Assembly: GCF_015644665.1 (NCBI RefSeq)
Contig: NZ_JADOBQ010000011.1
Coordinates: 1-64,000, forward strand
Length of the DNA stretch: 64,000 nt
Direction: 5' to 3'
Origin: Roseobacter sp. MH60115
GTDB lineage: Bacteria > Pseudomonadota > Alphaproteobacteria > Rhodobacterales > Rhodobacteraceae
A program made the translations under genes and the position numbers. This document shows, one piece after another, positions 25,682-34,144 of the stretch; position 1 is the first letter of the stretch; every line of letters begins with the position of its first letter. Under the pieces are notes generated by a model that ran no database searches, was not told where the DNA came from, and was given only the letters and a program-made list of their open reading frames with translations.

Positions 25682-26960
25682 CCTATCTGAGGGAGAGCTT
25701 CTGGCTCTCCCTTATTTGTTCGAGTTCTGGGCAATGGAGCATCAGTTGCCGCCGGAGGGAGACTGGCGGTCCTGGGTGATCATGGGCGGGCGCGGGGCGG
25801 GGAAGACCCGTGCGGGCGCCGAATGGGTGCGCGCGCAGGTAGAAGGCGCGCGGCCGATGGATGAGGGGCGGGCGCGACGCGTGGCCCTTGTCGGCGAGAC
25901 CTTTGATCAGGTCCGCGAAGTGATGATTTTTGGCGACAGCGGGATTCTCGCCTGTTCGCCGCCCGACCGGCGCCCCACATGGGAAGCCGGGCGCAAGAGA
26001 CTGGTCTGGCCCAATGGCGCGGTTGCGACCGTGCATTCGGCCTTTGACCCTGAGGGGTTACGCGGGCCGCAGTTTGACGCGGCCTGGGTCGATGAATTGG
26101 CCAAGTGGAAGAAGGCCGAAGCCACGTGGGATATGTTGCAGTTCGCGCTGCGGCTTGGCGAGAAACCTCAGGTCTGCGTCACGACCACGCCGCGGAATGT
26201 GGGGGTGTTGAAGACCTTGTTGAAATCGCCCTCGACGGTGCTGACGCAAGCGCCGACAGAGGCCAATGCCGCCAATCTGGCTGCCTCCTTCCTTGAGGAG
26301 GTCCGGGAGCGCTACAAGGGTACGCGGCTGGGGCGTCAGGAGTTGGATGGCGTTTTGCTGGAAGACGCGGAAGGCGCGCTTTGGACCTCTGCGGGGATCG
26401 AGACCTGCCGGGTGCGCAAACTGCCGGAACTGGACCGAATCGTTGTGGCGCTTGACCCGGCAACGACGGGTGGGGCTGCATCGGATGAATGCGGGATTGT
26501 CGTGGCCGGGGTGAAGATGACCGGCCCGCCACAGGATTGGCGAGCCTATGTCCTGGCCGATTGTACGGTGGCGGGGGCCACGCCCGCAGGCTGGGCGCAG
26601 GCGGCGATTTCCGCGATGGAACACTACGGTGCGGACCGGCTGGTGGCCGAGGTCAACCAGGGCGGCCAGATGGTGCAGGAGGTTTTGCGGCAGGTGGATC
26701 CGCTGGTGCCCTACAAGGGCGTGCATGCCAGCCGGGGCAAGGTGGCGCGTGCGGAGCCGGTCGCCGCACTCTATGAGCAGGGGCGGGTGAAACACATGCC
26801 GGAGCTCGACGGGCTTGAGGACCAGATGTGCCGGATGACGGTGCAGGGGTACGAAGGCAAGGGCTCGCCTGACCGGGTGGATGCGCTGGTCTGGGCGCTG
26901 CATGAGCTGATGATCGAGCCGGTCGCGAAATGGCGCGCCCCGCGCGTTCGGTCCCTTTAA
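25545..26960 (+). CDS. GTA g2, large terminase subunit (DNA packaging ATPase/nuclease)
   Basis: A 471-residue TerL. Walker A is GGRGAGKT at residues 81-88, preceded by the adenine-binding region LLALPYLFEFW and WRSWVIM. Walker B is AAWVDELAKW (about 185). The nuclease domain has acidic metal ligands in VVALDPATTGGAASDECG near 303 and PDRVDALVWALHE near the end. It packages random roughly 4-kb host DNA pieces into heads in the R. capsulatus system. The ATG at 25545 puts 45 codons in overlap with g1; a later start is possible, but the conserved N-terminal LSEGELLALPY segment begins before the g1 stop, so some overlap is real. Confidence 0.93.
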   Translation: MSNAAQNTQVSPTGVTPSISKEHGLRLGASWLGSAARDLQDQFLNDLSEGELLALPYLFEFWAMEHQLPPEGDWRSWVIMGGRGAGKTRAGAEWVRAQVEGARPMDEGRARRVALVGETFDQVREVMIFGDSGILACSPPDRRPTWEAGRKRLVWPNGAVATVHSAFDPEGLRGPQFDAAWVDELAKWKKAEATWDMLQFALRLGEKPQVCVTTTPRNVGVLKTLLKSPSTVLTQAPTEANAANLAASFLEEVRERYKGTRLGRQELDGVLLEDAEGALWTSAGIETCRVRKLPELDRIVVALDPATTGGAASDECGIVVAGVKMTGPPQDWRAYVLADCTVAGATPAGWAQAAISAMEHYGADRLVAEVNQGGQMVQEVLRQVDPLVPYKGVHASRGKVARAEPVAALYEQGRVKHMPELDGLEDQMCRMTVQGYEGKGSPDRVDALVWALHELMIEPVAKWRAPRVRSL

Positions 26961-27006
26961 CGTTTTGGCCACCCTCTGCGGTTGGGCCTTGTCTGCAAGG
27001 GTTAAC

Positions 27007-27025
27007 GGCAGCGCACGCTGCCTTT
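27007..27025 (+). other. Short hairpin in the g2-g3 gap
   Basis: GGCAGC (27007-27012) pairs with GCTGCC (27017-27022) over 6 bp, then TTTGCATCTTT. It sits in the 179-base gap between g2 and g3, the largest in the cluster; a weak terminator or processing site is possible. Confidence 0.3.
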
Positions 27026-27139
27026 GCATCTTTGAAATCTGAATTCGACAATTATCGAGCAAGCAAGATCAGCCCCGCCACGCAGATCATCGGCGCGGGC
27101 GCATTTGGCATGCGGGCGATCACATGAGGAGCAAACGAC

Positions 27140-28318
27140 ATGGTTTTTGACTTTCTAAAGCGCGGTGCACCGCTGGACGCTCCGGAGCAGAAAGCGAGCG
27201 CCACCGGGCCTGTCGTGGCCTACCAGACCTCGGGCCGCGTGGCCTGGAGCCCGCGCGATGCCGTGTCGCTGACCCGGACGGGGTTTTCCGGCAACCCCGT
27301 GGGGTTTCGGTCGGTCAAACTGATTGCCGAGGCGGCAGCGGCCCTGCCGCTGGTGCTGCAGGACGCCGAGCAGCGCTATGACGTGCATCCGCTGATTGAT
27401 CTGGTGGCGCGGCCGAACCCGATGCAGGGCCGGGCAGAATTGCTCGAAGCACTTTACGCCCAGCTGCTGCTGACCGGGAATGGCTATGTCGAAGCGGTGG
27501 TGAATGAGGAAGCAGCCCCAGTGGAGCTGCATGTTCTGCGGTCGGACCGCATGAGCGTGGTGCCCGGTGCCGATGGCTGGCCGATTGCCTATGAATATGC
27601 CGTGGGCGGGCGCAAACATCGTTTTGATGCCAGCGGCGCGCAGGTGCCTGTCTGCCATATCAAGAGTTTTCACCCGCAGGATGACCATTATGGGTTCAGC
27701 CCGATGCAGGCGGCGGCCATGGCGCTGGATGTGCACAATTCTGCCAGCCGCTGGTCCAAGGCGCTGCTGGACAACGCGGCGCGACCGTCGGGGGCGATTG
27801 TCTACCGGGGCGCCGAGGGGCAGGGCACCATGGCGCATGATCAGTATGAGCGCCTGGTGAACGAGATGGAGAGCCATCATCAGGGCGCGCGCAATGCGGG
27901 CCGTCCGATGCTGCTCGAAGGCGGACTGGACTGGAAGCCGATGGGCTTTTCGCCGTCCGACATGGAATTCCAGAAGACCAAGGAAGCCGCCGCGCGGGAG
28001 ATCGCACTGGCCTTTGGCGTGCCGCCCATGCTGCTGGGCATTCAGGGCGACGCGACATACGCCAACTATCAGGAAGCGCATCGTGCCTTTTATCGCCTGA
28101 CCGTGCTGCCCCTGGCGACACGTGTGACGGCGGCGCTGGCGCAGTGGCTGGCCGGGCATACGGGCGCGCAGCTGACGTTGAAGCCGGACCTAGATCAGGT
28201 GCCTGCACTGGCGGCGGAACGCGATGCCCAGTGGAGCCGCGTGGCCAAGGCGGATTTTCTGAGCCAGGCCGAAAAGCGCGCGCTTCTGGGGCTGCCAGCG
28301 GTGAGCGCCGATGAGTGA
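27140..28318 (+). CDS. GTA g3, HK97-type portal protein
   Basis: A 392-residue portal protein, the dodecameric ring through which DNA enters the capsid. It starts MVFDFLKRGAPLD. HK97-portal features follow: NPVGFRSVKLIAEAAAALPLVL, HPLIDLVARPNPMQGRAELLEALYAQLLLTGNGYVEAV, and QDDHYGFSPMQAAAMALDVHNSASRWSKALLDNAARPSGAI. LALAFGVPPMLLGIQGDATYANYQEAHRAFYRLTVLPL is the stem/clip region typical of this family. It overlaps g3.5 by eight bases. Confidence 0.95.
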   Translation: MVFDFLKRGAPLDAPEQKASATGPVVAYQTSGRVAWSPRDAVSLTRTGFSGNPVGFRSVKLIAEAAAALPLVLQDAEQRYDVHPLIDLVARPNPMQGRAELLEALYAQLLLTGNGYVEAVVNEEAAPVELHVLRSDRMSVVPGADGWPIAYEYAVGGRKHRFDASGAQVPVCHIKSFHPQDDHYGFSPMQAAAMALDVHNSASRWSKALLDNAARPSGAIVYRGAEGQGTMAHDQYERLVNEMESHHQGARNAGRPMLLEGGLDWKPMGFSPSDMEFQKTKEAAAREIALAFGVPPMLLGIQGDATYANYQEAHRAFYRLTVLPLATRVTAALAQWLAGHTGAQLTLKPDLDQVPALAAERDAQWSRVAKADFLSQAEKRALLGLPAVSADE

Positions 28319-28532
28319 TCCTGGTTTTGAGCGGTTCGAATGTGCGCCGGGGCTGCGGTTGCAGGCCCACGAGCGGGTCGCCCAAATCCAGCATGACAAC
28401 CTCATCCGCCGGCTCGACCGGGTCGAAGAGATGATGGAGCGGTTGGAGAAAAGGCTGTGGCTGACCGTTTACGGGATCGTCGCGATGATCCTCGGCCAGG
28501 CGTTGCAGTCGGTGCTGGTGGCGGTGCCATGA
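28311..28532 (+). CDS. GTA g3.5, head formation protein
   Basis: A 73-residue protein beginning in the last eight bases of g3. The body is one long charged helix (HDNLIRRLDRVEEMMERLEKRLW), then a C-terminal transmembrane-like segment (LTVYGIVAMILGQALQSVLVA). It matches the position and layout of the small 'GTA head formation protein' (rcc01685-like) between portal and protease in R. capsulatus. Exact role unclear. The stop region overlaps a possible early ATG of g4 (28529). Confidence 0.8.
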   Translation: MSDPGFERFECAPGLRLQAHERVAQIQHDNLIRRLDRVEEMMERLEKRLWLTVYGIVAMILGQALQSVLVAVP

Positions 28533-28567
28533 GCGGGGGAAGGACTACAAACATGAGGAGTGGACCC

Positions 28568-29125
28568 ATGGACAATGAGACAGGGCTGGAGCGCAAGTTC
28601 GCCCGGTTTGGCGAGGCGCTGGCCGTCGAGGACGGTTGCGTGATCAGCGGATACGCCAGCCTTTTCGGTGCGGTGGATCAGGGCAATGACGTGGTGGCGG
28701 CAGGCGCCTATGCCGCATCGCTGACGACGCTGGCGGCCAAGGGCACCAAGGTGAAGATGCTCTGGCAGCATGATCCGACCCAGCCCATCGGCATCTGGGA
28801 TGAGGTGCGTGAAGACGGCAAGGGCCTTTGGGTCAAGGGGCGTCTGCTCGACAGTGTCGCCAAGGGGCGTGAGGCCGCAGCGCTGATTGACGCGGGCGCG
28901 ATCGACGGGCTGTCCATCGGGTACCGCACCCGCAAGGCCACAAAGAATTCCAAGGGCCAAAGGCTCTTGACCGAACTGGAGCTTTGGGAGGTGTCGCTGG
29001 TGACCTTCCCGATGCTGCCCAGTGCGCGGGTGGCGGGCAAGTCGGAGGAGACCGACCTTGACCGTTCCCTGCGTGATATGGCCGCCGTCTTTGCGGGCGC
29101 GCGCGCTGATCTGGCGCGCCGCTAA
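28568..29125 (+). CDS. GTA g4, HK97-type prohead protease
   Basis: A 185-residue prohead protease that trims the capsid protein during head maturation. Seen: ISGYASLFGAVDQGNDVVAAGAYAASL, the typical strand. VKMLWQHDPTQPIGIWDEVREDGKGLWVKGRLL carries the catalytic His. DAGAIDGLSIGYRTRKA carries the Ser. ELELWEVSLVTFPMLPSARV is the conserved C-terminal strand. Other ATGs at 28529 and 28553 are in frame, but 28568 has GAGGAG 8-9 bases upstream. Next is the capsid gene. Confidence 0.93.
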   Translation: MDNETGLERKFARFGEALAVEDGCVISGYASLFGAVDQGNDVVAAGAYAASLTTLAAKGTKVKMLWQHDPTQPIGIWDEVREDGKGLWVKGRLLDSVAKGREAAALIDAGAIDGLSIGYRTRKATKNSKGQRLLTELELWEVSLVTFPMLPSARVAGKSEETDLDRSLRDMAAVFAGARADLARR

Positions 29126-29196
29126 CGCGCACCTGTCGTCCCGGTCGCACGAAGGAATTTGTGCGGCTCTCACACTACACCATAGAGGATTTGCCC

Positions 29197-30375
29197 ATGA
29201 GCAAGACCGCACCGAAGGCGGCGGGTGGGGAAGGTTTGTCCCCCGCCGAGGATGTCAGGCAGGCCGTGACCGGCTTTGTCACTGATTTCAAAAGCTTCCA
29301 AACCGAAATTGAATCGAAACTTCAACAAACAGAAGAGCGACTGACCATGCTGGACCGAAAGACACACACTCCCCAACGCAGCCCTCTCGCAGGTGCTGTC
29401 GATGCTGGCGCACCGCATCAGAAAGCCTTTAACGCATATCTGCGTTCTGGCGATGATGACGGTCTGCGCGGGCTTGAGATGGACGTGAAATCCCTGTCTA
29501 CGGCGGTGAACTCGGATGGCGGCTACCTCGTTGATCCGCAGACATCGGACACCGTGAAATCGGTCCTGAACGCAACCGCGTCGATCCGGTCGATTGCGGC
29601 TGTGGTGAATGTCGAGGCGACGTCGTATGACGTTCTGGTGGATCACACCGACGTCGGCGCAGGCTGGGCGACCGAGGCCGGTTCCACAACGGAAACCGAC
29701 AGCCCGCAGCTCGACCGGATCACCATTCCGCTGCACGAGCTGAGCGCGCTGCCCAAGGCATCGCAGCGTCTGCTGGATGACAGCGCGTTCGATATCGAAA
29801 CATGGCTGGCGAGCCGCATCGCGGATAAGTTCGCGCGTGCCGAAGCGGCAGCCTTCATCAACGGTGACGGCACCGACAAGCCCATGGGCTTTCTGAGCCA
29901 CGCCTCCGTGGACAACGATGTCTGGACCTGGGGCAACCTCGGCTACGTTCCCACCGGTCAGAATGGTGACGTGAACGCGGATTCCATCATCGACCTGGTC
30001 TACGCACTTGGGGCGGAATACCGCGCCAATGCGACCTTTGTCATGAACTCCAAGACCGCGGGTCTGGTCCGCAAGCTCAAGGACAACGATGGTCGCTTCC
30101 TGTGGTCTGATGGTCTGGCATCTGCCGAACCTGCCCGCCTGATGGGGTATCCGGTGCTGATCGCCGAAGACATGCCGGATGCGGCCACGGATGCCAACGC
30201 GATTGCCTTTGGCGACTTCGCAACCGGCTACACCATCGCCGAACGCCCCGATCTGCGCGTGTTGCGGGACCCCTTCAGCGCCAAGCCGCATGTCCTTTTC
30301 TATGCGACCAAGCGTGTGGGTGGTGATGTCAGCGACTATGCCGCGATCAAGCTGCTGAAATTCGGCACTTCCTGA
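29197..30375 (+). CDS. GTA g5, HK97-fold major capsid protein
   Basis: A 392-residue capsid protein. The N-terminal 100 residues include a helical delta-domain (TGFVTDFKSFQTEIESKLQQTEERLTM), likely cut by g4, after which the mature part begins. HK97-fold strands follow: SLSTAVNSDGGYLVDPQTSDTVKSVLN, TITIPLHELSALPKASQRLLDDSAFDIETWLASRIADKFARAEAAAFINGDGTDKPMGFL, and GYPVLIAEDMP...IAFGDFATGYTIAERPDLRVLRDPFSAKPHVLFYATKRVGG. AGAGGA (29183-29188) sets the start; a GTG at 29161 in frame is less likely. Known to assemble T=3 or similar oblate heads in RcGTA. Confidence 0.96.
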   Translation: MSKTAPKAAGGEGLSPAEDVRQAVTGFVTDFKSFQTEIESKLQQTEERLTMLDRKTHTPQRSPLAGAVDAGAPHQKAFNAYLRSGDDDGLRGLEMDVKSLSTAVNSDGGYLVDPQTSDTVKSVLNATASIRSIAAVVNVEATSYDVLVDHTDVGAGWATEAGSTTETDSPQLDRITIPLHELSALPKASQRLLDDSAFDIETWLASRIADKFARAEAAAFINGDGTDKPMGFLSHASVDNDVWTWGNLGYVPTGQNGDVNADSIIDLVYALGAEYRANATFVMNSKTAGLVRKLKDNDGRFLWSDGLASAEPARLMGYPVLIAEDMPDAATDANAIAFGDFATGYTIAERPDLRVLRDPFSAKPHVLFYATKRVGGDVSDYAAIKLLKFGTS

Positions 30376-30395
30376 GGGATGTGACGATACCGGTG

Positions 30396-30413
30396 CCGGG
30401 GGATGCCCCCCGG
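30396..30413 (+). other. GC-rich hairpin after the capsid gene
   Basis: CCGGGGG (30396-30402) pairs with CCCCCGG (30407-30413), loop of four. It is flanked by two copies of CGGTGCCGGG (30391-30400, 30411-30420). There is no T-run. It may stabilise capsid mRNA or attenuate transcription into g6. Confidence 0.45.
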
Positions 30414-30534
30414 TGCCGGGCCGGGTGCGTGCCGGAACGTTTGTGTTGTCTAGCTGCTCCCCTCCGACCGAGCAATGCAGATGGGTGCGCGCCCGGTTCC
30501 TGAGTGGTGGGGCACAAGTAATTGGAGACATTCG

Positions 30535-31134
30535 ATGATGTTGATCGAAGAAACGACGGTGCCGGATGCGGCTCTACCAGTCGAGGAATTCAAAGCGCAT
30601 CTGCGGCTGGGCACCAGCTTTGGTCAGGAGTCTGCGCAAGACGAGGTATTGAGCGGGTTTTTACGGGCAGCCATGGCCGCGATTGAATCGCGCACCGGCA
30701 AGATTTTGATGACCCGGCCTTTCAGCTGGTCGCTGACCTTCTGGCGCGACCGGGATTCGCAGATCTTGCCGGTTGCACCGATATCAGCGCTGACGCGATT
30801 GTCGACCATTGCACGCGACGGCAGCGAAACCGAGATTGATGTCACGCAGTACTGGCTGCAGCGCGACAGCCAGCGCCCCCGTTTACGGTCCGTTGGTGCC
30901 TGTTTGCCGGTGATCCCGCAAAACGGATCGGCCTCTATCGAGTTCGAGGCTGGCTATGGCCCGACGTGGCAGGACCTGCCTGCCGATCTGCGTCAAGCCG
31001 TGCTGTTGTTGGCGGCGCATTACTATGAGTATCGCGACGAGACCTCCCTGAGTGATGGTTGCATGCCCTTTGGCGTCAGCAGCCTGATCGAGCGCTACAA
31101 GGTGATGCGTCTTGGACCGGGAGCAATCCTGTGA
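30535..31134 (+). CDS. GTA g6, head-tail connector (gp6-like adaptor)
   Basis: A 199-residue adaptor that sits on the portal. The family pattern ALPVEEFKAHLRLGTSFGQESAQDEVLSGFLRAAMAAIESRTGKILMTRPFSWSL is seen in the N-terminal helical part. GYGPTWQDLPADLRQAVLLLAAHYYEYRDE is the C-terminal helix typical of phage gp6-like connectors. Start at 30535 (ATGATG doublet) follows TTGGAG. The frame is open from 30475. It overlaps g7 by four bases (GTGA). Confidence 0.9.
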   Translation: MMLIEETTVPDAALPVEEFKAHLRLGTSFGQESAQDEVLSGFLRAAMAAIESRTGKILMTRPFSWSLTFWRDRDSQILPVAPISALTRLSTIARDGSETEIDVTQYWLQRDSQRPRLRSVGACLPVIPQNGSASIEFEAGYGPTWQDLPADLRQAVLLLAAHYYEYRDETSLSDGCMPFGVSSLIERYKVMRLGPGAIL

Positions 31135-31469
31135 AAACGCCCCGTTTGAACCGTAAGCTTGTGCTCGAGGCCCCTCAGCGGACAGAGGATGGCGCGGGCG
31201 GATATGTTGAGACCTGGCAGGCGCTTGGCACTGTCTGGGCGCAGGTCACCGCGCGTGCGGGGCGTGAAATCGCCCAGTCCGGCGCGCCGGTTTCGGCCAT
31301 GGGCTGCAAGATTGTCGTGCGGGGCGCGCCTTTTGGGGACGCACAGCGCCCAAGGCCGGACCAGCGATTTCGGGAAGGGGAGCGGGTGTTCGTCATTCAG
31401 GCTGTGGCTGAGAGTGATGCGAATGGCCGCTACATCACCTGCTTTGCCACAGAGGAGAGTACGGTATGA
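31131..31469 (+). CDS. GTA g7, head-tail joining (stopper) protein
   Basis: A 112-residue head closure protein starting at a GTG that overlaps the g6 stop. The conserved patterns LEAPQRTEDGAGGYVETWQALGTVWAQVTARAGRE and RPRPDQRFREGERVFVIQAVAESDANGRYITCFATEE match the phage head-tail joining family. The C-terminus overlaps g8 by four bases (ATGA). Confidence 0.88.
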   Translation: MKTPRLNRKLVLEAPQRTEDGAGGYVETWQALGTVWAQVTARAGREIAQSGAPVSAMGCKIVVRGAPFGDAQRPRPDQRFREGERVFVIQAVAESDANGRYITCFATEESTV

Positions 31470-31876
31470 GCTACGCCATGTCGGGCGCGCTTCAGGCGGC
31501 CATCTACGAGACCCTCATCAATGATGCGACCCTTGGCGGGCTGGTCGGCACAAATGTCTATGACGCAGTGCCAAGCGGTGATTTGCCCGAGACCTATGTT
31601 CGCCTCGGGGCGGAGCAGGCGCGTGATGCCTCGGACCAAACCGGGAATGGCGCGCTGCATACGGTCGAGATTTCAGTCTTTACCACGCAGCCAGGATTTG
31701 CCGGTGCCAAGGCAGTCGCGACGGCGATTTCGGATGCGCTGCAGGATGCCGATCTGGCGTTGAGCCGCGGGCGTCTTGTCTTTCTCAGATTTCAGCGGGC
31801 CGAGGCCCGGCGGATCGACACCAATGCCGGACGCCAGATCCGGATGCGCTTTCAAGCGCGTGTCGAAGATGAATAA
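31466..31876 (+). CDS. GTA g8, DUF3168 tail terminator-type protein
   Basis: A 136-residue protein of the DUF3168 group (minor tail/tail terminator, lambda gpU-like). Seen: LQAAIYETLINDATLGGLVGTNVYDAVPSGDLPETYVRLG, TVEISVFTTQPGFAGAKAVATAISDALQDADL and the conserved end ARRIDTNAGRQIRMRFQARVED. It caps the tail tube so that tail and head join. It overlaps g7 by four bases. Confidence 0.9.
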   Translation: MSYAMSGALQAAIYETLINDATLGGLVGTNVYDAVPSGDLPETYVRLGAEQARDASDQTGNGALHTVEISVFTTQPGFAGAKAVATAISDALQDADLALSRGRLVFLRFQRAEARRIDTNAGRQIRMRFQARVEDE

Positions 31877-31904
31877 CCTTTTGAATTCAAACAGGAGATA
31901 ACCC

Positions 31905-32318
31905 ATGGGTGCTCAGAACGGAAAAGACCTTCTGGTGAAAGTCGACATGACGGACAGCGGTTCGTTCACCACACTGGCGGGTCTGCGTGCCACGCGGGTC
32001 AGCTTTAACGCGGAAACGATTGATATCACCAGCCTGGAGAGCCAGGGCGGATGGCGCGAGCTGCTGTCCGGTGCCGGGGTGCGCTCGGTGTCGATCAGCG
32101 GGTCGGGCGTGTTCCGGGACGCGGATACCGACGAGCGCGCGCGGCAGCTGTTCTTTGACGGCGAGGCGCCGAGCTTTCAGGTTGTGATCCCCGATTTCGG
32201 CATTGTCGAAGGCCCGTTCCAGGTGACCGCCATCGAATACGGGGGCAGCCACAATGGCGAGGCAACTTACGAGTTGTCGCTGGCCAGCGCGGGCTCTCTG
32301 AGCTTCACGGCGATCTGA
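31905..32318 (+). CDS. GTA g9, major tail tube protein (TP901-1 family)
   Basis: A 137-residue tail tube protein, with MGAQNGKDLLVKVDMTDSGSFTTLAGLRATRVSFNAETIDITSLESQGGWRELLSGAGVRSVSISGSGVFRDADTDERARQLFFDG typical of the TP901-1 major tail family. It polymerises into the tail tube. Two bases separate it from g10. AGGAG at 31893-31897 gives its ribosome site. Confidence 0.93.
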   Translation: MGAQNGKDLLVKVDMTDSGSFTTLAGLRATRVSFNAETIDITSLESQGGWRELLSGAGVRSVSISGSGVFRDADTDERARQLFFDGEAPSFQVVIPDFGIVEGPFQVTAIEYGGSHNGEATYELSLASAGSLSFTAI

Positions 32319-32320
32319 TC

Positions 32321-32638
32321 ATGGCAAATCCCTGGAGGGGCGATGTCGCCTTGGTCATAGACGGTCAGTCTCATGTGATGCGTCTGACGCTGGGTGCACT
32401 GGCCGAACTGGAGGCCGCGCTGGAAGCGGATTCGCTGATGGCGATGGTCGAGCGTTTCGAAAGCGGGAGTTTCAGCAGCCAGGACGTCCTTGCCTTGTTA
32501 CGGGCAGGGTTGAAGGGCGGGAAATGCGGGCTTTCGGAGGACGCATTGTACCATGCGCAGATCGAAGGCGGCCCGATTGCGGCGGCGAAGGCGGCGGCGG
32601 AATTGTTGGCGCGGGCCTTCACGGTGCCTGCGGCATGA
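32321..32638 (+). CDS. GTA g10, tail assembly chaperone (GTA-gp10 family)
   Basis: A 105-residue protein of the GTA-gp10 family: WRGDVALVIDGQSHVMRLTLGALAELEAALEADSLMAMVERF, then SFSSQDVLALLRAGLKGGK. It works as a tail assembly chaperone with the next, overlapping gene. In many phages the pair is joined by a programmed frameshift; here g10.1 has its own ATG overlapping the g10 stop. Confidence 0.9.
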   Translation: MANPWRGDVALVIDGQSHVMRLTLGALAELEAALEADSLMAMVERFESGSFSSQDVLALLRAGLKGGKCGLSEDALYHAQIEGGPIAAAKAAAELLARAFTVPAA

Positions 32639-32844
32639 GCCAACTGGACTGGCCCGCCCTGATGCGGGTGGGGCTACGCGGACTTGGCTTGCATCCGGAT
32701 GTTTTCTGGGCGCTGACGCCAGCGGAATTTCAGTTGATGCTGGGCGATCCGGCCAAATCCGGGCCGCTGTTGAGCACCGGTTTGGAGGCCCTGATGAAGG
32801 CCTATCCGGACAAGGACAATAAGGACGATAGCGATGACGGATGA
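32635..32844 (+). CDS. GTA g10.1, second tail assembly chaperone
   Basis: A 69-residue protein whose ATG overlaps the g10 stop (ATGA). MSQLDWPALMRVGLRGLGLHPDVFWALTPAEFQLMLGD is the TIGR02216-type phage tail assembly chaperone pattern. The C-terminus is strongly acidic (DKDNKDDSDDG). In phages such a protein follows the first chaperone and helps measure the tail with the tape measure. It overlaps g11 by 11 bases. Confidence 0.87.
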   Translation: MSQLDWPALMRVGLRGLGLHPDVFWALTPAEFQLMLGDPAKSGPLLSTGLEALMKAYPDKDNKDDSDDG

Positions 32845-33493
32845 GAGCGGTTTCGAAGATCTGGAAGGACGCGCCGAGGGCCTGAACGATACGTTGAGCC
32901 AGACCAGCACGCTTGTGTCAGGGTTTGACAGTGAGCTGCGGCGGATGAAGACCTCGCTGGAGGCGACGGGACGCGATATCGCCGCCCTGGAACGCGGCCT
33001 GACCCGCGGGCTGCGAAGCGCTTTCGATGGTGTCGTTTTTGACGGGGCAAGCCTGTCTGATGCCTTGAACACCCTTGCCAACAGCATGGTGGACACGGCC
33101 TACAGCGCGGCCATCAATCCGGTGACAAAGCACGCCGGCGGGCTTTTGGCCCAGGGTGTCGATGGGCTACTCGGCAGCATTCTGCCTTTCGCGGATGGCG
33201 CCCCCTTCAGCCAGGGACGCGTTATGCCTTTTGCGACCGGTGGGATCGTCAGCGGTGCCACACCTTTTGGCATGCGTGGCGGCATGGGCGTGATGGGCGA
33301 GGCGGGCCCGGAGGCGATCATGCCGCTGGCCCGGGGGCCTGATGGCAAGCTTGGCGTGCGCGGTGCGGGCGGCGGTGGTCAGACCGTCGTGATGAACATC
33401 TCGACCCCCGACGTTCAGGGGTTTCAACGCAGTCAGGGGCAGATCGCTGCTCAGATGACCCGTGCCCTGGGGCGCGGACAGCGCAATCGATAA
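32834..33493 (+). CDS. GTA g11, short tail tape measure protein
   Basis: A 219-residue tape measure protein. The N-terminus is a coiled-coil (LEGRAEGLNDTLSQTSTLVSGFDSELRRMKTSLEATGRDIAALERGL). A helix (LSDALNTLANSMVDTAYSAAINPVTKH) and a Gly-rich C-terminal region with MPFATGGIVSGATPFGMRGGMGVMGEAGPEAIMPLARGPDGKLGV follow. GxxGEAGPEAI is the tape measure signature of lambda-like phages. It is unusually short compared with phage tape measures, which fits the short tail of GTA particles. It starts 10 bases before the g10.1 stop. Confidence 0.9.
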   Translation: MTDESGFEDLEGRAEGLNDTLSQTSTLVSGFDSELRRMKTSLEATGRDIAALERGLTRGLRSAFDGVVFDGASLSDALNTLANSMVDTAYSAAINPVTKHAGGLLAQGVDGLLGSILPFADGAPFSQGRVMPFATGGIVSGATPFGMRGGMGVMGEAGPEAIMPLARGPDGKLGVRGAGGGGQTVVMNISTPDVQGFQRSQGQIAAQMTRALGRGQRNR

Positions 33494-33511
33494 CGCGAGG
33501 GGAGCAGGACT

Positions 33512-34144
33512 ATGCAGTTTCATGAAGTCAGATTTCCGGCCACGCTGAGCTTTGGCTCCGTTGGCGGGCCGGAACGCCGCACGGATGTGGTGACAATCAG
33601 CAACGGATACGAGGAGCGCAACTCTCCCTGGGCGCATTCGCGCAGGCGCTATGATGCGGGGATGGGCATGCGGTCGCTGGACGATATCGAGACCTTGATC
33701 GCCTTTTTCGAGGCGCGATTTGGCCAGCTGTTCGGGTTTCGCTGGAAGGACTGGTCGGATTATCGTTCGTCCAAGCCGTCGCTGGATATCACCGCCTTTG
33801 ATCAGGCGTTGGGAACCGGCGATGGCACGCAGACCGAGTTTGAGCTTCAGAAGACCTACCAATCCGGCAGCTATGACTACATCCGCCCGATCAGCAAACC
33901 GGTTGCCCAAACCGTGCGCGTTGGGGTGAATGGTGTGGAACTGCAGGAAGCCACGGATTACGCGGTCGATCTGACCAGGGGTGTCATCACCTTTGCACAG
34001 GCACCGGCAGCAGGTGCCGATGTCTCGGCAGGGTTTGAATTCGACGTGCCTGTACGTTTCGACACGGACCGCATCCAGACCAGTATCGCCAGCTTTCAGG
34101 CGGGCGAAGTTCCCAATGTCCCCATTGTGGAGGTGCGGATCTGA
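33512..34144 (+). CDS. GTA g12, distal tail protein (DUF2460)
   Basis: A 210-residue DUF2460/TIGR02217 protein: FHEVRFPATLSFGSVGGPERRTDVVTISNGYEERNSPWAHSRRRYDAGMGMRSLDDIETLIAFFEARFGQLFGFRWKDWSDYRS is almost diagnostic. The end PVRFDTDRIQTSIASFQAGEVPNVPIVEVRI is also conserved. It is the tail tip ring below the tube. Its last base is the first of g13. Confidence 0.95.
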   Translation: MQFHEVRFPATLSFGSVGGPERRTDVVTISNGYEERNSPWAHSRRRYDAGMGMRSLDDIETLIAFFEARFGQLFGFRWKDWSDYRSSKPSLDITAFDQALGTGDGTQTEFELQKTYQSGSYDYIRPISKPVAQTVRVGVNGVELQEATDYAVDLTRGVITFAQAPAAGADVSAGFEFDVPVRFDTDRIQTSIASFQAGEVPNVPIVEVRI

